Assembly: GCF_029395495.1 (NCBI RefSeq)
Contig: NZ_CP113918.1
Span: 558,001 to 622,000, forward strand
Direction: 5' to 3'
Source of the DNA: Bifidobacterium sp. ESL0769
Lineage (GTDB): Bacteria > Actinomycetota > Actinomycetes > Actinomycetales > Bifidobacteriaceae
Length of the DNA: 64,000 nucleotides
The position numbers and the translations under genes were made by a program. The notes beneath the pieces are model-generated. The model was not told the DNA's origin and made no database searches. It saw only the letters and a program-made list of their open reading frames with translations. Every line of letters begins with the position of its first letter. Within the stretch, counting starts at the first letter, position 1. Shown piece by piece: positions 62,976 through 64,000 of the stretch.

Positions 62976-64000
62976 GTGGCAAAACAGCGCGTATATGAAC
63001 TCGCTAAAGAGTTTGGCGTAGAAAGCAAAGATGTTCTTCAGAAGCTGAAGGACATGGGGGAGTTCGTCAAATCTGCATCCTCCACGGTGGAAGCGCCGGT
63101 CGTCCGCAAATTGCGGGCCGCCTTCCCACAGAATAATAATTCCGGAGCAAATGGGGATTCCGGAAAATCCAAATCTTCCGCTCACCGTCCGAAGCCGGGC
63201 AACAGTCATCAGCGTCAAGGCGCAAGTTCAGCGAAGCCGGGAGAACAGTCTCATCCGCATTTCTCTGCGAAGCCTGGCTTCGGATCTCGTCACGAATCTT
63301 CGCGCGGCGAGCAGATGCACAGTTCTCGCCGTGAAGGCGGCAACCACGAACACGAAGGCAACGGTGGCCGCAATGAGCACGGCGGCCACGACCATGGACA
63401 TCGTCAGGGTGGCATGCCCGGTCCACGCAACAACCAGCGTTTCGGCGGGAATAACGGGGGTATGAGGCCAGGCGCGAACGGTTCGCGCAACGGTTCCCCG
63501 CGTCCGGGCAACGGCGGCGCACAGCCGGCTCCGCATTCCCAGCATTCTGGTTCCGGGCCGCGTCCGGGTAATAATCCGTTCAGCCGCAAGCAGGGCATGC
63601 ATGTGCCGATGCCCAGCGGTATTCCGCGTCCGCATCCTATGGCCCGCCCCACGGTCAACAACGGTCGTAACGGCGGTCGCAATGGAGGACGTAACGGTGG
63701 ACGCGGTGGATTCCGTAGCGGGCGTTCGGAGCAAGGTGCAAGGCCAGGGCAGTGGGGTCACAATCGTCCCGGCCAAGGCGAATCCCAAGGCCGCGGCGGC
63801 AACCGCTTCGGTGGCGGCGGCTATCAGGGCGGCGGCCCGTCTCGTGGTGGCGGTCGCGGTCGTGGCGGTGCTGCAGGCGCATTCGGTCGTCAGGGTGGCA
63901 AATCCTCAAGGGCTCGTAAGAACAGGCTCGCGAAACGTCGTGATTACGAGGAGATTAAAGCTCCTACCATCGGCGGTGTACGCATTCCCGCCGGCAACGG
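62976..64000 (+). CDS. infB: Translation initiation factor IF-2 (5' part, runs off the window)
   Basis: GTG 62976 with GTAGGAGAAAA upstream opens a frame with no stop to the end. It begins [20 protein letters not shown] (the IF-2 N-terminal domain), then about 270 residues of Arg/Gly/Asn/Pro/His-rich low complexity ([33 protein letters not shown]) and [20 protein letters not shown], the usual lead-in to the GTPase domain, which lies beyond the window. Confidence 0.95.
   Translation, partial: MAKQRVYELAKEFGVESKDVLQKLKDMGEFVKSASSTVEAPVVRKLRAAFPQNNNSGANGDSGKSKSSAHRPKPGNSHQRQGASSAKPGEQSHPHFSAKPGFGSRHESSRGEQMHSSRREGGNHEHEGNGGRNEHGGHDHGHRQGGMPGPRNNQRFGGNNGGMRPGANGSRNGSPRPGNGGAQPAPHSQHSGSGPRPGNNPFSRKQGMHVPMPSGIPRPHPMARPTVNNGRNGGRNGGRNGGRGGFRSGRSEQGARPGQWGHNRPGQGESQGRGGNRFGGGGYQGGGPSRGGGRGRGGAAGAFGRQGGKSSRARKNRLAKRRDYEEIKAPTIGGVRIPAGN

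Overview
The window is a chromosomal segment of a high-GC actinobacterium, almost certainly Bifidobacterium. Supporting features are a fused AdhE (acetaldehyde/alcohol dehydrogenase), a HrcA-type CIRCE element before groES, the fdxA-dapC pair, the actinobacterial order 5-formyl-THF cyclo-ligase / FmdB-like / rimJ / GlpR-like, the full S10-spc-alpha ribosomal superoperon, and a circovirus-like plasmid Rep of the kind known from bifidobacterial plasmids.

Layout. 1-4 kb: a large degenerate helicase-nuclease protein in an overlapping operon. 4-11 kb: a SAF-domain protein, a zinc-ribbon FmdB/Ruc-like protein and 5-formyl-THF cyclo-ligase on the minus strand, then an LRR surface protein, a RimJ-type acetyltransferase and a GlpR-like membrane protein. 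11-18 kb: groES, a HisC-family aminotransferase, tRNAs Tyr/Thr/Met, rpmG, murB, an APC permease, fdxA and dapC. 18.3-19.8 kb: two arrays of alternating inverted short repeats with an exact 62-bp period, flanking an AbiEi/DUF559-like nuclease gene, then dinB and an EamA transporter.

22.99-32.15 kb is an integrated mobile element in the 3' end of tRNA-Ser(GCT), bounded by an 18-bp direct repeat. It carries a tyrosine integrase, an excisionase-like protein, a small membrane protein, an FtsK/TraB-like ATPase and a replication initiator of the CRESS-DNA (circovirus/geminivirus-like) type with HxQ, YxxK and SF3 helicase motifs. Just upstream of rep lies a perfect 10-bp stem whose loop contains AAGTATTAC, the nonanucleotide type at which circovirus Reps nick. 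Cargo: a thioester-domain secreted protein, a coiled-coil membrane protein, an XRE regulator and a DUF1643 protein. The plan is that of an actinomycete integrative and conjugative element (AICE), but with a CRESS replicon. This is the most interesting system in the window.

32-43 kb is core and metabolic: GNAT, YigZ, an LRV-like repeat protein, rplM-rpsI, an alcohol dehydrogenase plus VOC protein convergent with a ROK regulator, adhE with a Rex-type operator, and a family 2 glycosyltransferase. 43.7-59.3 kb is the ribosomal superoperon rpsJ to rplQ with secY, adk, infA and rpoA. 59.4-64 kb holds truA, tRNA-Ser(CGA), a lipoprotein, nusA and the 5' part of infB. Many isolated genes here have a -10-like hexamer only 6-8 bp before the start codon and no Shine-Dalgarno sequence, which suggests leaderless mRNAs.
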